Part shown: positions 45,114-54,647 of the stretch, piece by piece
Numbering within the stretch: position 1 is the stretch's first letter
How the letters are laid out: each line of letters starts with the position of its first letter
Assembly (NCBI GenBank): GCA_009694215.1
Contig: SHVN01000002.1
Location: 1-64,000 of the forward strand
Source: Xanthobacteraceae bacterium
Lineage (GTDB): Bacteria > Pseudomonadota > Alphaproteobacteria > Rhizobiales > Xanthobacteraceae
Direction: 5' to 3'
DNA: 64,000 nucleotides
The notes under the pieces: generated by a model
Databases searched by the model: none
Told to the model about the DNA's origin: nothing
The model's input: only the letters and a program-made list of their open reading frames with translations
Translations under genes and position numbers: made by a program

Positions 45114-46124
45114 TCAGCCGAGGCGCGACGTGAGCTTGCCGATGACGCCGCCGAGGGTTTTGCCGTCGGCGCGGGCGGCGAAGGTGAGCGCCATGCGGTG
45201 CTTGAGCACGGGCTCGGCCATCGCGATGACGTCGTCGATCGAGGGCGCCAGCCGCCCGTCGAGTAGCGCACGGGCGCGCGCGACCAGCATCAGCGCCTGC
45301 GAGGCGCGCGGACTCGGGCCCCAGGCGATCAGCTTGCCAAGGTCGCCGGCGTCGGGACCGGGACGCGCCGAGCGCACGAGCTTGAGGATCGCATCGACCA
45401 CCGACTCGCCGACCGGCAAGCGGCGCACTAGGCGCTGCGCTGCGATCAACTCGTCGGAGGTCATCGCGGCCTTGGGCTTGGCCTCGTCGACGCCGGTGGT
45501 TTCGAACACGATGCGGCGCTCGGCCGCGGCGTCGGGATAATCGACCTCGATTTGCATCAGGAAGCGGTCGAGCTGCGCCTCGGGGAGGGGATAGGTGCCC
45601 TCCTGTTCGATCGGGTTCTGCGTCGCCAGCACATGGAAGGGCTTGGGCATGTCGTGGCGGGAGCCAGCGATGGTGACGTGCTGCTCCTGCATGGCCTGAA
45701 GCAGCGCCGACTGGGTGCGCGGGCTGGCACGGTTGATCTCGTCGGCCATCAGCAACTGGCCGAAGATCGGGCCGGGGATGAAGCGGAAGCTCCGCTTGCC
45801 GCCCGCACCCTCTTCCAGCACTTCGCTGCCGAGGATGTCCGACGGCATCAGGTCGGGCGTGAACTGGATGCGGCGGGCGTCGAGGCCGAGCACGGTTCCG
45901 AGCGCCTCGACGAGCTTGGTTTTGGCGAGGCCGGGAACACCGACGAGCATGCCGTGTCCGCCGCAGAGCACGGTGATAAGCGTGCGTTCAACCACCTGCT
46001 CCTGGCCGAAGATGACGTTTCCGATGGCGGCCTTGGCCGCGGCGACATGAGTGGAGGTCGTTTCCGCGGCCCGGACGATCATGTCCTCGAGCTTCTCCAC
46101 TCCTTCTCCACCTGCTACCGCCAT
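45114..46124 (-). CDS. MoxR family AAA+ ATPase
   Basis: This 336-aa ATPase has Walker A GVPGLAKTKLVEAL (with AK in place of GK-type patterns, typical for MoxR), Walker B LLMADEINRASPRTQSALLQAM, sensor 1 ATQNPIEQEGTYPLPEAQLDRF, and a C-terminal lid. MoxR proteins act as chaperones in assembly of metal or cell-surface complexes with vWA partners. The second ATG (46124) is chosen because aggag lies 6 bases upstream; 46127 is possible. It heads the four-gene minus-strand operon and is divergent from the DUF1285 gene. Confidence 0.93.
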   Translation of the reverse strand: MAVAGGEGVEKLEDMIVRAAETTSTHVAAAKAAIGNVIFGQEQVVERTLITVLCGGHGMLVGVPGLAKTKLVEALGTVLGLDARRIQFTPDLMPSDILGSEVLEEGAGGKRSFRFIPGPIFGQLLMADEINRASPRTQSALLQAMQEQHVTIAGSRHDMPKPFHVLATQNPIEQEGTYPLPEAQLDRFLMQIEVDYPDAAAERRIVFETTGVDEAKPKAAMTSDELIAAQRLVRRLPVGESVVDAILKLVRSARPGPDAGDLGKLIAWGPSPRASQALMLVARARALLDGRLAPSIDDVIAMAEPVLKHRMALTFAARADGKTLGGVIGKLTSRLG

Positions 46125-46255
46125 CATGCACTCCTAGATTTTTATTGGTTCCGAAGCTGGTCTTTGAGGTGATCTTGGCTCATGCACAAACAATAATCAT
46201 GCCACCCAGAATACTATTCCGATTCCCCGAGCCGCGTTCTCACATTTCCGTCGAA

Positions 46256-46284
46256 ACACCGCTATTTTTCTGCATAAGCGGTGT
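46256..46284. promoter_or_regulatory. Inverted repeat in the moxR/DUF1285 divergent promoter region
   Basis: ACACCGCT and AGCGGTGT form a perfect 8-bp inverted repeat with a 13-base AT-rich spacer, 45 bases before the DUF1285 start. The 200-base divergent region is AT-rich and must hold both promoters. An operator is possible; no regulator is known. Confidence 0.35.
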
Positions 46285-46328
46285 GCGGTGAGGGATGTTT
46301 TGCGGGCTTGCTATACGTAAGGTCAACA

Positions 46329-46931
46329 ATGGCGAACGAAAGGCATGCGGGGGGACTGGAAGGGCTCGCCAGCAATGCACGCCAGGAAGGCGGCAAAGCG
46401 GGCAAGGGCCCGCCGCCGGTGCATCTATGGAACCCGCCGTTCTGCGGCGATCTCGACATGCGCATCGCGACCGACGGCACATGGTACTACCTCAAGACCC
46501 CGATCGGCCGGCCGGCCCTGGTCAAGCTGTTTGCTTCCGTGCTCAAGCGCGAGGGCGACAAGTATTTTCTGGTCACGCAGGTGGAGAAGTGCGGAATCAC
46601 GGTCGATGACGCCCCGTTCCTGGCGGTGGAGATGAAGGCCGAGGAGGGTGAAAAGGGCCGCGTGCTGAGCTTCCGCACCAATGTGGACGATTGGGTCACC
46701 TGCGGGCCGGAGCACACATTGCGGTTCGAGCCGGAACCGGATACCGGCGGGCTCAAGCCCTATCTGCACGTGCGGCGCGATCTGTGGGCCAAGGTGACGC
46801 GGGCGCTGTTCTACGATCTGGTCGAGCTTGGCGAGGAACGGGACATCGACGGGACTCGGATGTTCGGGATTGTTTCCGGCGGTGAGTTCTTCGCGATGGC
46901 GCCGGCCGACAGCTTAAAGGAATTCGCCTGA
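46329..46931 (+). CDS. DUF1285 domain protein
   Basis: This 200-aa cytosolic protein has the DUF1285 pattern LWNPPFCGDLDMRIATDGTWYYLKTPIGRPALVKLFASVL and ends near FGIVSGGEFFAM. Its role is unknown. It starts a five-gene plus-strand run. Its stop overlaps the next start (TGATG), so it is translated together with the Nudix gene. MANERHAG at 46329 is chosen because the track start at 46281 adds an implausible Cys-rich leader. Confidence 0.88.
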   Translation: MANERHAGGLEGLASNARQEGGKAGKGPPPVHLWNPPFCGDLDMRIATDGTWYYLKTPIGRPALVKLFASVLKREGDKYFLVTQVEKCGITVDDAPFLAVEMKAEEGEKGRVLSFRTNVDDWVTCGPEHTLRFEPEPDTGGLKPYLHVRRDLWAKVTRALFYDLVELGEERDIDGTRMFGIVSGGEFFAMAPADSLKEFA

Positions 46932-47602
46932 TGCAGCCCGGCGTGCCGCTCGACGAGGTCAAGGCGCCGACGCACGAGTTCTTCGAGCGCGCGCGAGCGC
47001 GGCTCAGCCGCGAGGTGACACCGGCGTTAGCCGACCTTGATGCGGCCGTTCGCATCCGTGGCGATCTCGATCTCGATCCGGAGCTTTGGGTGAAGGCCGG
47101 CGTGAAGGCGACCAAGCCCGCCGCCGTGCTGGTGCCGGTGGTGGCGCGGCCCGAGCCCGCCGTGTTGCTAACGCTCCGATCGCCCGATCTCAGGGGCCAT
47201 TCCGGGCAGATCGCTTTCCCCGGTGGCAAGATCGATCCAAGCGACAAGAGTCCTCAGGCGGCGGCGCTGCGGGAAGCGCAGGAGGAGATCGGGCTGGACG
47301 AAAAGTTCATCGATCCGATCGGTTATCTCGATCTCTATCTGACCTTCTCCGGCTTCCGTATTCTGCCGTTGGTGGCGCGCGTCAATCCGGACTACCGGCT
47401 CACGATCAACCCCGGCGAGGTCGCCGATGCCTTCGAAGTGCCGTTGGAATTCCTAATGCATCCCGGCAACCACCAGCGTCACAAGCGCGACTGGAAGGGC
47501 ATCGAGCGCGAATACTACGCCATGCCGTTCAACGACCGTTACATCTGGGGGGTGACTGCGGGTATCCTGCGCAATCTCTATGAACGGATCTACGCCGGAT
47601 GA
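46931..47602 (+). CDS. CoA pyrophosphatase (NudL-type Nudix hydrolase)
   Basis: This 223-aa hydrolase splits CoA or similar nucleotides into 4'-phosphopantetheine and ADP. The UPF0035 motif is LLTLRSPDLRGHSGQIAFPGGK and the Nudix box continues as AALREAQEEIGLDE, with the first Glu replaced by Asp, as is common in the group. It overlaps the genes on each side by 1 and 4 bases. Confidence 0.92.
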   Translation: MQPGVPLDEVKAPTHEFFERARARLSREVTPALADLDAAVRIRGDLDLDPELWVKAGVKATKPAAVLVPVVARPEPAVLLTLRSPDLRGHSGQIAFPGGKIDPSDKSPQAAALREAQEEIGLDEKFIDPIGYLDLYLTFSGFRILPLVARVNPDYRLTINPGEVADAFEVPLEFLMHPGNHQRHKRDWKGIEREYYAMPFNDRYIWGVTAGILRNLYERIYAG

Positions 47603-47865
47603 TCCGCCCCATATTCACAGAACTCGCGCTGTTCCTGGCGCCATTCGTGGTCTACGCCATCTATCTGGTGGCGACCAAGGCGGCGTTGCTGGAGCTTTCG
47701 TCCTGGCCGCCGAAGGTGCTCGCCTCGCTCGCCATCGTGGCACTGGTCCTGATGATCGGCAGTTTCATCGTTCTGGCGCACTTCTCCGGCGCGCCGGTGG
47801 ACGCAACCTATGAGCCCGCGCATGTCGACGAGCGCGGCAATTTCATTCCGGGACATGTGCGGTGA
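47599..47865 (+). CDS. DUF6111 small membrane protein
   Basis: This 88-aa protein has two membrane helices (about 9-28 and 42-62) and a short C-terminal tail ending HVDERGNFIPGHVR, which is the DUF6111 pattern. It is always found between the NudL and CCA-transferase genes in this order of bacteria. Its stop overlaps the next GTG start by 4 bases. Confidence 0.85.
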   Translation: MIRPIFTELALFLAPFVVYAIYLVATKAALLELSSWPPKVLASLAIVALVLMIGSFIVLAHFSGAPVDATYEPAHVDERGNFIPGHVR

Positions 47866-49124
47866 GCGCGCCGCTTGCCTCGCTGAAAGACGCCGCATGG
47901 CTGCGCGAAGGCGCGTTGGCCAGGCTGCTTGCCGTGCTCAACAGCGCCGGCGAGGAGGCGCGCGTGGTCGGCGGCGCGGTGCGCAACGCGCTGCTCGGCG
48001 AGCCGATCGTCGAGTTCGATGTGGCAACCACCGCGTTGCCCGAGGAAGTGATCCGGCGCGCCGCGGCCGCGGGCTTTAAGCCGGTGCCGACCGGAATCGA
48101 CCACGGCACCATCACGGTGGTGATCGACAGCCGGCCGTTCGAGGTGACGACGCTGCGCCAGGACGTCGAGACCTTCGGCCGCCACGCCAGCGTGCGCTTC
48201 GGCCGCGACTGGCGGGCCGATGCCGAGCGGCGCGACTTCACCATGAATGCGCTGTCGGTCGGCGCCGATGGCGTGGTGCTCGACTATGTCGGCGGCATCG
48301 CCGACCTGCAGGCGCGCCGCGTGCGCTTCATCGGCGAGGCGAGGCAACGCATCGCCGAGGATTATCTCCGCATCCTGCGTTTCTTTCGCTTCCACGCCGC
48401 CTATGGCCGCGGGCTTCCCGACGCGGCAGGTCTTGCCGCCTGCATCGCCGGGCGCGCGGGGCTTTCGCAATTGTCGCGTGAGCGGGTGCGGATGGAACTG
48501 CTTAAGCTTCTGTTGGCGCCGCACGCCACTCCCGCGCTCGCGGCAATGGCGGAATCCGGCCTGCTGGTGCCGGTGCTGGGCGGCGTTCCCGATCTCGCTG
48601 GCTTCGAGAACATGGCCAATGTTGAGGCTGCGGCCGGCATGCAGGCGGATGCCGTGCAACGGCTCGGCGCACTCGGCGCGCGCATTCCCGAGGACGCCGA
48701 ACGGCTGTGGCAGCGGCTTCGCCTCTCCAACGCCGAGCATGAGCGGCTCAAATCCATGAGCGAAGCCTGGTGGCGGGTCACGCCAGCGAACGAGAAGGAC
48801 GCCCGCGCGCTACTCTATCGCCTCGGCCCTGAGCGTTTCGTCGATCGCGTGCTGCTCGGGTGGTCGCGCTCCTGGTCGCGCACCTCCAGGGCCGTTCAGG
48901 ACGAAGCCTGGCGGGCGTTGGCGAAGCTGCCGGAGCGCTGGGCCATCCCGGTGTTTCCGCTCAAGGCGGCCGATTTCATGACGCGCGGCGTGCCCCAAGG
49001 TCCGGCGCTGGGCGCCGCCATGCACGAAGCCGAGGCGGCCTGGATCGCTGCGGATTTCCCGGCCGGTCAGGAAGCCATCGCAGCCATTGCCGCCGCCGCG
49101 GCAGCCGAAGTCCGCCCCATGTAG
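47862..49124 (+). CDS. cca: CCA tRNA nucleotidyltransferase
   Basis: This 420-aa enzyme adds or repairs the 3' CCA of tRNA. The head domain has RVVGGAVRNALLGEPIVEFDVAT with the metal-binding DxD replaced by EFD (Glu-Asp) and RRDFTMNALSV; the RNA-binding part follows (RIAEDYLRILRFFRFHAAYG). It has no C-terminal HD domain, as expected for alphaproteobacteria. The start is a GTG. Confidence 0.92.
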   Translation: MSAPLASLKDAAWLREGALARLLAVLNSAGEEARVVGGAVRNALLGEPIVEFDVATTALPEEVIRRAAAAGFKPVPTGIDHGTITVVIDSRPFEVTTLRQDVETFGRHASVRFGRDWRADAERRDFTMNALSVGADGVVLDYVGGIADLQARRVRFIGEARQRIAEDYLRILRFFRFHAAYGRGLPDAAGLAACIAGRAGLSQLSRERVRMELLKLLLAPHATPALAAMAESGLLVPVLGGVPDLAGFENMANVEAAAGMQADAVQRLGALGARIPEDAERLWQRLRLSNAEHERLKSMSEAWWRVTPANEKDARALLYRLGPERFVDRVLLGWSRSWSRTSRAVQDEAWRALAKLPERWAIPVFPLKAADFMTRGVPQGPALGAAMHEAEAAWIAADFPAGQEAIAAIAAAAAAEVRPM

Positions 49125-49173
49125 TGGCGGTAAAATCACCGGGCGTGTTAGAATGCCGGTGGAGTTCGAGAGT

Positions 49174-49425
49174 ATGTCGCGTTACGAACGCCCCAAGGAT
49201 ATCGCCCGCAGTTTCGCGCAGAACAGCGCACGCCGCAGACTTGCGCGCGGCGATTCCTACCGGCGCGAGACGTTCGCGCTGCCGCGCGAGGCCGCCCGCG
49301 AAAAGGCCCGCGAGATGTTCCGCCGCTTTCCCACGGCCGCCTACATGACCGCGATCGAGAGCTGGCGCGAATTGCCGGACGGCGGCATTGAGTTCACCAT
49401 GCGCCGGCTGCCGAGCGCGGATTGA
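49174..49425 (+). CDS. Small hypothetical protein, Arg-rich
   Basis: This 83-aa protein is highly basic at the N-terminus (SARRRLARGDSYRRE) and has a PREAAREKAREMFRRFP helix; no membrane or signal part is seen. The ATG at 49174 follows ggag at good spacing; 49153 is the alternative. It lies 49 bases after cca on the same strand. I do not recognise a family. Confidence 0.6.
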   Translation: MSRYERPKDIARSFAQNSARRRLARGDSYRRETFALPREAAREKAREMFRRFPTAAYMTAIESWRELPDGGIEFTMRRLPSAD

Positions 49426-49470
49426 TCTGGCGCCCTGTTCGCGCCTCGCGATCGCGTCTAGGTTGCCGCA

Positions 49471-50226
49471 GTGGTCACCGCATTCGCCGACGTCACCATC
49501 TACCAACTCCTGCTGGTCGCGGGCGTGGCGCTGTTTGCCTCCGTCCTCGGCGGCGCCGCGGGCTACGGGACCGGCGCGCTGATGCCGCTGATCCTGGTGC
49601 CGATGGTGGGCGCCGAGCAGGTGGTGCCGATCATCGCGCTGGCGGGGCTATTGACCAACTCCGGCAGGGTGCTGGCATTCCTGCGCTTTGTCGATTGGCA
49701 ACGCGTTTGGCTGGTGGCGATCGGCGCCATCCCGCCCTGCCTCGTCACCGCTTATGGATATACGCTGCTGACCGGCAAGGGCGCCCAGCTTGTGATCGGG
49801 GCCATGTTGGTGCTGACCGTGCCGCTGCGTTACATGCTGCGCCGTCGCGCGGTGGTGTTGCACAACCGCGGTCTGGTGCTGGGCTCGGTGGGCTACGGCG
49901 CCGCGGTCGGCGGCACGGTCGGCGCCGGCGTCATCCTGCTGTCGCTCCTGATGGCATCGGGCCTTGCGGGCTCCGCCGTGATCGCGACCGACGCGGTGTT
50001 GTCGATTGCCATCGGCGTATCGCGGCTCATGGTGTTCGGATTTGCCGGCGCGCTCACGCCCAAGGTGATCGCCTTCGCCCTGCTGATCGGCGTCGTGGCT
50101 TTTCCCGGCGCGTTCCTCGCCAAGGCCTTCGTGGCGCGGCTGCCGATCCATGTGCACACCGCGATCCTCGACGCTGTGGTGCTGCTCGGCGGCGCGGTGA
50201 TGGTGATCGGCGCGCTGATTCAGTAA
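49471..50226 (+). CDS. Sulfite/organosulfonate exporter, TauE/SafE family membrane protein
   Basis: This 251-aa protein has eight hydrophobic helices and the duplicated TauE/SafE pattern: GGAAGYGTGALMPLILVPMVGA at the first repeat and GSVGYGAAVGGTVGAGVILLSLLMASGLAG at the second. Family members move sulfite or sulfonates, but many are untested. It is convergent with hemF, two bases apart. Confidence 0.9.
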   Translation: MVTAFADVTIYQLLLVAGVALFASVLGGAAGYGTGALMPLILVPMVGAEQVVPIIALAGLLTNSGRVLAFLRFVDWQRVWLVAIGAIPPCLVTAYGYTLLTGKGAQLVIGAMLVLTVPLRYMLRRRAVVLHNRGLVLGSVGYGAAVGGTVGAGVILLSLLMASGLAGSAVIATDAVLSIAIGVSRLMVFGFAGALTPKVIAFALLIGVVAFPGAFLAKAFVARLPIHVHTAILDAVVLLGGAVMVIGALIQ

Positions 50227-50227
50227 T

Positions 50228-51154
50228 TCACGGCCACTTCACCACCGGCGGCATGGATGACAGGATCGAATCGACGTTGCCGCCGGTGCGCAGGCCGAAG
50301 ATCGTGCCGCGGTCGTAAAGCAGGTTGAATTCGACGTAGCGGCCGCGGCGCACCAGTTGTTCCTCGCGCTCCGCGTCGCTCCAGATCTTTGCGAAATTCG
50401 CGCGCACCAATTCCGGATAGATCTTCAGGAAGGCGCGGCCGACGTCCTTGGTGAAGGCGAAGTCGGCGTCCCAGTCGCCGCTGTCGTGCCAGTCGTAGAA
50501 GATGCCGCCGATGCCGCGCATCTCCTTGCGGTGCTTCAGGTAGAAATACTCATCGCACCATTTCTTGTATTTGTCGTAGGGCGCGATACCGGCATGCGCG
50601 TCGCAGGCCGCCTTCATCGCCGCATGAAAGGCCACCGAATCCGGATCGGTTTGCGTGCGGCGGCGGTCGAGCACCGGGGTGAGATCCGCGCCGCCGCCGA
50701 ACCATGCCTTGCTGGTGACGACGAAGCGCGTGTTAATGTGCACCGCCGGGACATGCGGATTGTGCATGTGCGCGATCAGCGAGATGCCGGAAGCCCAGAA
50801 CCGCGGGTCAGTCTCGGCGCCGGGGATTTCCTTGCGAAACTCCGGCGAGAACTCACCGTGCACCGTCGAGCAATGCACACCGACCTTTTCGAACACGCGG
50901 CCGTTCATCATCGACATGACGCCGCCGCCACCCGGCTCGCCGCTGTGGTCGGCGCGCAGCCAGGGCGCGCGTTTGAAGCGGCCGGCCTCGCGGTTCGCGA
51001 GCGGCGCGCCTGCGGGCAGCGCATCTTCGACCGCCTCGAACGCAGCGCAGATGTCGTCGCGAAGCCGCTCGAACCAGATGCGGGCTTGGGTCTTGCGGGC
51101 GTCGAGCGTCCCGGCGTCGGGGAGGGGGGTGGCCATCGATACGATCTTATTCAT
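50228..51154 (-). CDS. hemF: Coproporphyrinogen III oxidase, oxygen-dependent
   Basis: This 308-aa enzyme converts coproporphyrinogen III to protoporphyrinogen IX with O2 in haem synthesis. Family marks include [48 protein letters not shown] and the C-terminal [21 protein letters not shown]. The start overlaps the trmL stop by 8 bases, so the two are one transcript. Confidence 0.95.
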   Translation of the reverse strand: MNKIVSMATPLPDAGTLDARKTQARIWFERLRDDICAAFEAVEDALPAGAPLANREAGRFKRAPWLRADHSGEPGGGGVMSMMNGRVFEKVGVHCSTVHGEFSPEFRKEIPGAETDPRFWASGISLIAHMHNPHVPAVHINTRFVVTSKAWFGGGADLTPVLDRRRTQTDPDSVAFHAAMKAACDAHAGIAPYDKYKKWCDEYFYLKHRKEMRGIGGIFYDWHDSGDWDADFAFTKDVGRAFLKIYPELVRANFAKIWSDAEREEQLVRRGRYVEFNLLYDRGTIFGLRTGGNVDSILSSMPPVVKWP

Positions 51155-51608
51155 TGCGGAGCCCGTTCGTCTGCCTCATCGCTTCGCCCAATGCCATGGC
51201 GGCGACCATCGCCACATTGATCGAGCGCAAACCGGGCCGCATCGGGACCAGGAGCCGCACGTCGGCGGCCGCATGGACGGCATCGGGAACCCCGGCGGAT
51301 TCGCGGCCGAACATCAGAACATCGTCCGGCCGGTAGCCGTGATCGAGGTAGGACACGGCGGCGGAGGTGGTGAAAAGGATCAGGCGCAGGCCCTTCGGCC
51401 GCCGCCAGGCCTCGAACGCCTGCCAACTGGAGTGTCGCACGATCGACACCTGATCGAGATAATCCATGCCGGCGCGGCGGAAGGCGCGGTCCGAACTCGG
51501 AAAGCCCGTGGGCTCGACGATATGGGCTTTGACCCCGAGGCAGGCCGCGAGCCGCAGAATCGTGCCGGTGTTCTGCGGGATGTCGGGCTCGTAGAGGGCG
51601 ATCCGCAT
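51147..51608 (-). CDS. trmL: tRNA (cytidine(34)-2'-O)-methyltransferase
   Basis: This 153-aa SPOUT enzyme methylates the wobble base of tRNA-Leu. The marks are [21 protein letters not shown] at the start, [15 protein letters not shown], and the knot end [26 protein letters not shown]. Length fits TrmL (157 aa in E. coli). It lies directly upstream of hemF and divergent from petA. Confidence 0.93.
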   Translation of the reverse strand: MRIALYEPDIPQNTGTILRLAACLGVKAHIVEPTGFPSSDRAFRRAGMDYLDQVSIVRHSSWQAFEAWRRPKGLRLILFTTSAAVSYLDHGYRPDDVLMFGRESAGVPDAVHAAADVRLLVPMRPGLRSINVAMVAAMALGEAMRQTNGLRNE

Positions 51609-51881
51609 GGCCGTCGTTTCGGCCCTGAATCGATCCGCGTCAATGCGCGAATCGCGAGATAGTCAAAGGATTTGTGCGGCTCTTGGTCATTGCGGTGCGG
51701 GCGGGCTTGCGCTCTCTTTGTAAGGGTGCCAATAAACCCCGCCGGATTGCTGCCTTTCGTCCTTCCCCAGGACCGGGGGGCGGCCGGCCCAACCGCCACC
51801 GCGGGCTGCCAGTCCAATCTGGCAGATGCGTTTGCGGTTCTCCTCGCGGGTGGGCTGACTGGCCAAAGAGGGACCTGGACT

Positions 51882-52427
51882 GTGACAGCAACTTCGGTCG
51901 AGCCGACCCGCCGCGATTTCCTTTACATTGCAACCGGCACAGTAGGGGCCGTCGGCGCGGCAGCGGCGCTGGTGCCTTTGATCGCGCAGATGAATCCGGA
52001 TGCCTCGACTATCGCCGCCGGTGCCCCGGTCGAGGTCGATCTCACCCCGATCGCCGAAGGGCAGGTCATCAAGGTGTTCTGGCGCGGCGCGCCGATCTTC
52101 ATCAACCACCGCACCAAGAAAGAGATCGAGGATGCTCGCAAGGTCAATGTTGCGAGCCTGCCCGATCCGCAATCCGACGAAAAGCGCGTCAAGTCTGGCA
52201 AGGACCAATGGCAGGTTCTGATCGGCATCTGCACCCACCTGGGCTGCATCCCGCTCGCGCATTCGGGCGAGTACAACGGCTATTTCTGCCCGTGCCACGG
52301 CTCGGTCTACGACACGTCGGGCCGTATCCGGCAGGGTCCGGCTCCGAAGAACCTTCCGCTGCCCCCCTACAAGTTCCTTTTCGACTCCAAGATCCGGATC
52401 GGCGAAGAGGACGCGGCCAAAGTTTAG
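51882..52427 (+). CDS. petA: Ubiquinol-cytochrome c reductase iron-sulfur (Rieske) subunit
   Basis: This 181-aa Rieske protein has a twin-arginine signal/anchor ([19 protein letters not shown]) and the two cluster motifs CTHLGC (Cys117) and CPCHGS (Cys136). It carries the 2Fe-2S centre of the bc1 complex in the periplasm. The track start at 51672 is not supported; the GTG at 51882 puts the Tat motif at the N-terminus and follows agaggg. It is the first gene of petABC. Confidence 0.95.
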   Translation: MTATSVEPTRRDFLYIATGTVGAVGAAAALVPLIAQMNPDASTIAAGAPVEVDLTPIAEGQVIKVFWRGAPIFINHRTKKEIEDARKVNVASLPDPQSDEKRVKSGKDQWQVLIGICTHLGCIPLAHSGEYNGYFCPCHGSVYDTSGRIRQGPAPKNLPLPPYKFLFDSKIRIGEEDAAKV

Positions 52428-52434
52428 GGTTTTG

Positions 52435-53706
52435 ATGATGAGCGGACATTCGACCTACCAGCCGCAAAGCGCATTCATGAAATGGATGGAGCGCCGCCTG
52501 CCGATCGCAGGGCTGGTGTATTCCTCCTTCGTGTCCTATCCGACGCCGCGCAACCTCAACTACTGGTGGACGTTCGGCGGTATCCTGATGTTTCTGCTCG
52601 GCGCGCAGCTCGTCACCGGCATCATCCTGGTGATGCACTACACGCCGCACGCCGACATGGCGTTCAATTCCGTCGAGCACATCATGCGCGACGTGAATTA
52701 CGGCTGGCTCTTGCGCTATCTGCATTCCAACGGCGCCTCGATGTTCTTCGTCGCCGTCTACATCCATATGGCGCGCGGCATGTACTACGGCTCCTACAAG
52801 GAGCCGCGCGAGGTGCTATGGATCCTCGGCGTCATCCTCTACCTGCTGATGATGGCGACCGGCTTCCTCGGCTATACGCTGCCCTGGGGCCAGATGAGCT
52901 TCTGGGGCGCCACCGTCATCACCAACTTCTTCTCGGCGATCCCGCTGGTCGGGGAATCGGTGGTGACGTGGCTGTGGGGCGGCTATTCGATCGGAAATCC
53001 GACGCTGCAGCGATTCTTCTCGCTGCATTACCTGCTGCCGTTCGTGATCGTGGGCGTCGTGGTGCTGCACGTCTGGGCGCTGCACATGGTAGGCCAGAAC
53101 AACCCGACCGGCGTCGAGCCGCAGTCCGAGAAGGACACCGTCGCGTTCACGCCCTACGCCACCATCAAGGACGGTTTCATGATGGTGTGCTTCTGCCTCG
53201 TGTACGCTTGGTTCGTGTTCTACGTGCCGAACTATCTCGGCCACGCCGACAACTACATCCCGGCCAATCCGTCGGTGACGCCGACGCATATCGTGCCGGA
53301 ATGGTACTACCTGCCGTTCTACGCGATCCTGCGCGCCATCCCGAACAAGCTTCTGGGCGTGATCGCGCTGTTCGGCTCGATCGGCATTCTGGCGTTCCTG
53401 CCCTGGCTCGACACCTCGCGGGTGCGCTCGGCCAAATACCGGCCGCTGTTCAGGCAGTTCTTCTGGATCTTCATCCTGGTCACGGTCGGGCTGGGCTGGC
53501 TCGGCTCCAAGCCCGCCGAAGGCGGCTATGTCCTCGCCTCGCGCATCCTGACGTTCTACTACTTCGCGCACTTCATCATCATCCTGCCGGTGCTCGGCTG
53601 GGTCGAAAAGACCAGGCCGCTGCCGAACTCGATTTCCGAGGCCATCCTGAACGAAGGATTGCCGCTCGGAGCGTCCGGCCCCGCGCCGACTGCAACCAAG
53701 AACTAG
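52435..53706 (+). CDS. petB: Cytochrome b of the bc1 complex
   Basis: This 423-aa, eight-helix protein carries haems bL and bH. The Qo-site motif PEWY is seen in [11 protein letters not shown], and haem His lie in [11 protein letters not shown] and the second-helix HVWALH segments. It is separate from cytochrome c1, unlike the fused fbcH of Bradyrhizobium. The start is ATG at 52435 or 52438; the track TTG at 52432 is less likely. Confidence 0.96.
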   Translation: MMSGHSTYQPQSAFMKWMERRLPIAGLVYSSFVSYPTPRNLNYWWTFGGILMFLLGAQLVTGIILVMHYTPHADMAFNSVEHIMRDVNYGWLLRYLHSNGASMFFVAVYIHMARGMYYGSYKEPREVLWILGVILYLLMMATGFLGYTLPWGQMSFWGATVITNFFSAIPLVGESVVTWLWGGYSIGNPTLQRFFSLHYLLPFVIVGVVVLHVWALHMVGQNNPTGVEPQSEKDTVAFTPYATIKDGFMMVCFCLVYAWFVFYVPNYLGHADNYIPANPSVTPTHIVPEWYYLPFYAILRAIPNKLLGVIALFGSIGILAFLPWLDTSRVRSAKYRPLFRQFFWIFILVTVGLGWLGSKPAEGGYVLASRILTFYYFAHFIIILPVLGWVEKTRPLPNSISEAILNEGLPLGASGPAPTATKN

Positions 53707-53716
53707 AGGCAGACCG

Positions 53717-54553
53717 ATGGCCCGCTCAGTTCTCGCCCTCGTTCTCGCCGGCTCGCTTTTGGGCCTTGTCGCCGCGGCGCCGCAGCCGTCCTTCGCTGCG
53801 GGCGAGCATGAAACCCCGGCGCCGCCGCGGCAGAAGTGGTCGTTCTCAGGCCCGTTCGGGAAGTTCGATCGCGCGCAGCTCCAGCGCGGCCTCAAGGTCT
53901 ATCGCGAGGTCTGCGCGGTCTGTCACGGCCTGAAGTATGTGGCGTTCCGCAACCTCGCCGACCTCGGCTACTCCGAAGCGCAGGTCAAGGCGATCGCGGC
54001 CGAATACAAGATCAAGGACGGCCCCAACGATCAGGGCGAAATGTTCGAGCGTCCCGGCCGCCCGGCCGACTATTTCCCGACGCCGTGGGCCAACGAGAAC
54101 GCCGCGCGCGTGCAATACAACGGCGTGCCCCCCGACATGTCGGTTCTCGCCAAGGCGCGCGGCTATGAGCGCGGCTTTCCCTGGTTCATCTTCGACATGT
54201 TCACCCAGTTCCAGGAGCATGGCGTCGACTACATCCATGCGCTGATGGTCGGCTACAAGGAAAAGCCGCCGGCGGGTTTCACGCTGCCGCAGGGGGCGTC
54301 CTACAACGAGTACTTCCCCGGCCACGCCATCGCCATGCCGCCGCCCTTGTCCGACAAGCGGGTCGACTACACCGATGGCTCGCCGGCCACGACCGACCAA
54401 TACGCCAAGGACGTCTCGGCGTTCATGATGTGGGCGGCTGAGCCGCACATGGAGGCGAGGAAGCGCATCGGCTTCCAGGTGATGATCTTCCTGCTGGTGT
54501 TCGCCGGTCTGCTCTACTTCGCCACGAAGAAGGTTTGGGCGGACGCGCACTGA
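53717..54553 (+). CDS. petC: Cytochrome c1
   Basis: This 278-aa protein has a signal peptide (about 1-27), the haem-binding CAVCHG (C66-x-x-C69-H70), a late haem-side Met in AIAMPPPLSD, and a C-terminal membrane helix (about 252-272). It passes electrons from the Rieske protein to cytochrome c in the periplasm. It starts 10 bases after petB. A long hairpin follows. Confidence 0.95.
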   Translation: MARSVLALVLAGSLLGLVAAAPQPSFAAGEHETPAPPRQKWSFSGPFGKFDRAQLQRGLKVYREVCAVCHGLKYVAFRNLADLGYSEAQVKAIAAEYKIKDGPNDQGEMFERPGRPADYFPTPWANENAARVQYNGVPPDMSVLAKARGYERGFPWFIFDMFTQFQEHGVDYIHALMVGYKEKPPAGFTLPQGASYNEYFPGHAIAMPPPLSDKRVDYTDGSPATTDQYAKDVSAFMMWAAEPHMEARKRIGFQVMIFLLVFAGLLYFATKKVWADAH

Positions 54554-54581
54554 GACAAAAATCATTCGACGATCTTGACGG

Positions 54582-54623
54582 AGGGCCCCATTGCTTAGTC
54601 AAAGCATGGGGCCCTTCGCATTT
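54582..54623 (+). terminator. Rho-independent terminator of the petABC operon
   Basis: The stem gggccccattgctt/aagcatggggccc has one mismatch or bulge, a small loop, and is followed by ttcgcattt. It lies 30 bases after petC and before mtnP. Confidence 0.8.
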
Positions 54624-54647
54624 CGGGGCCTCTAGGGAACAGGCAGC

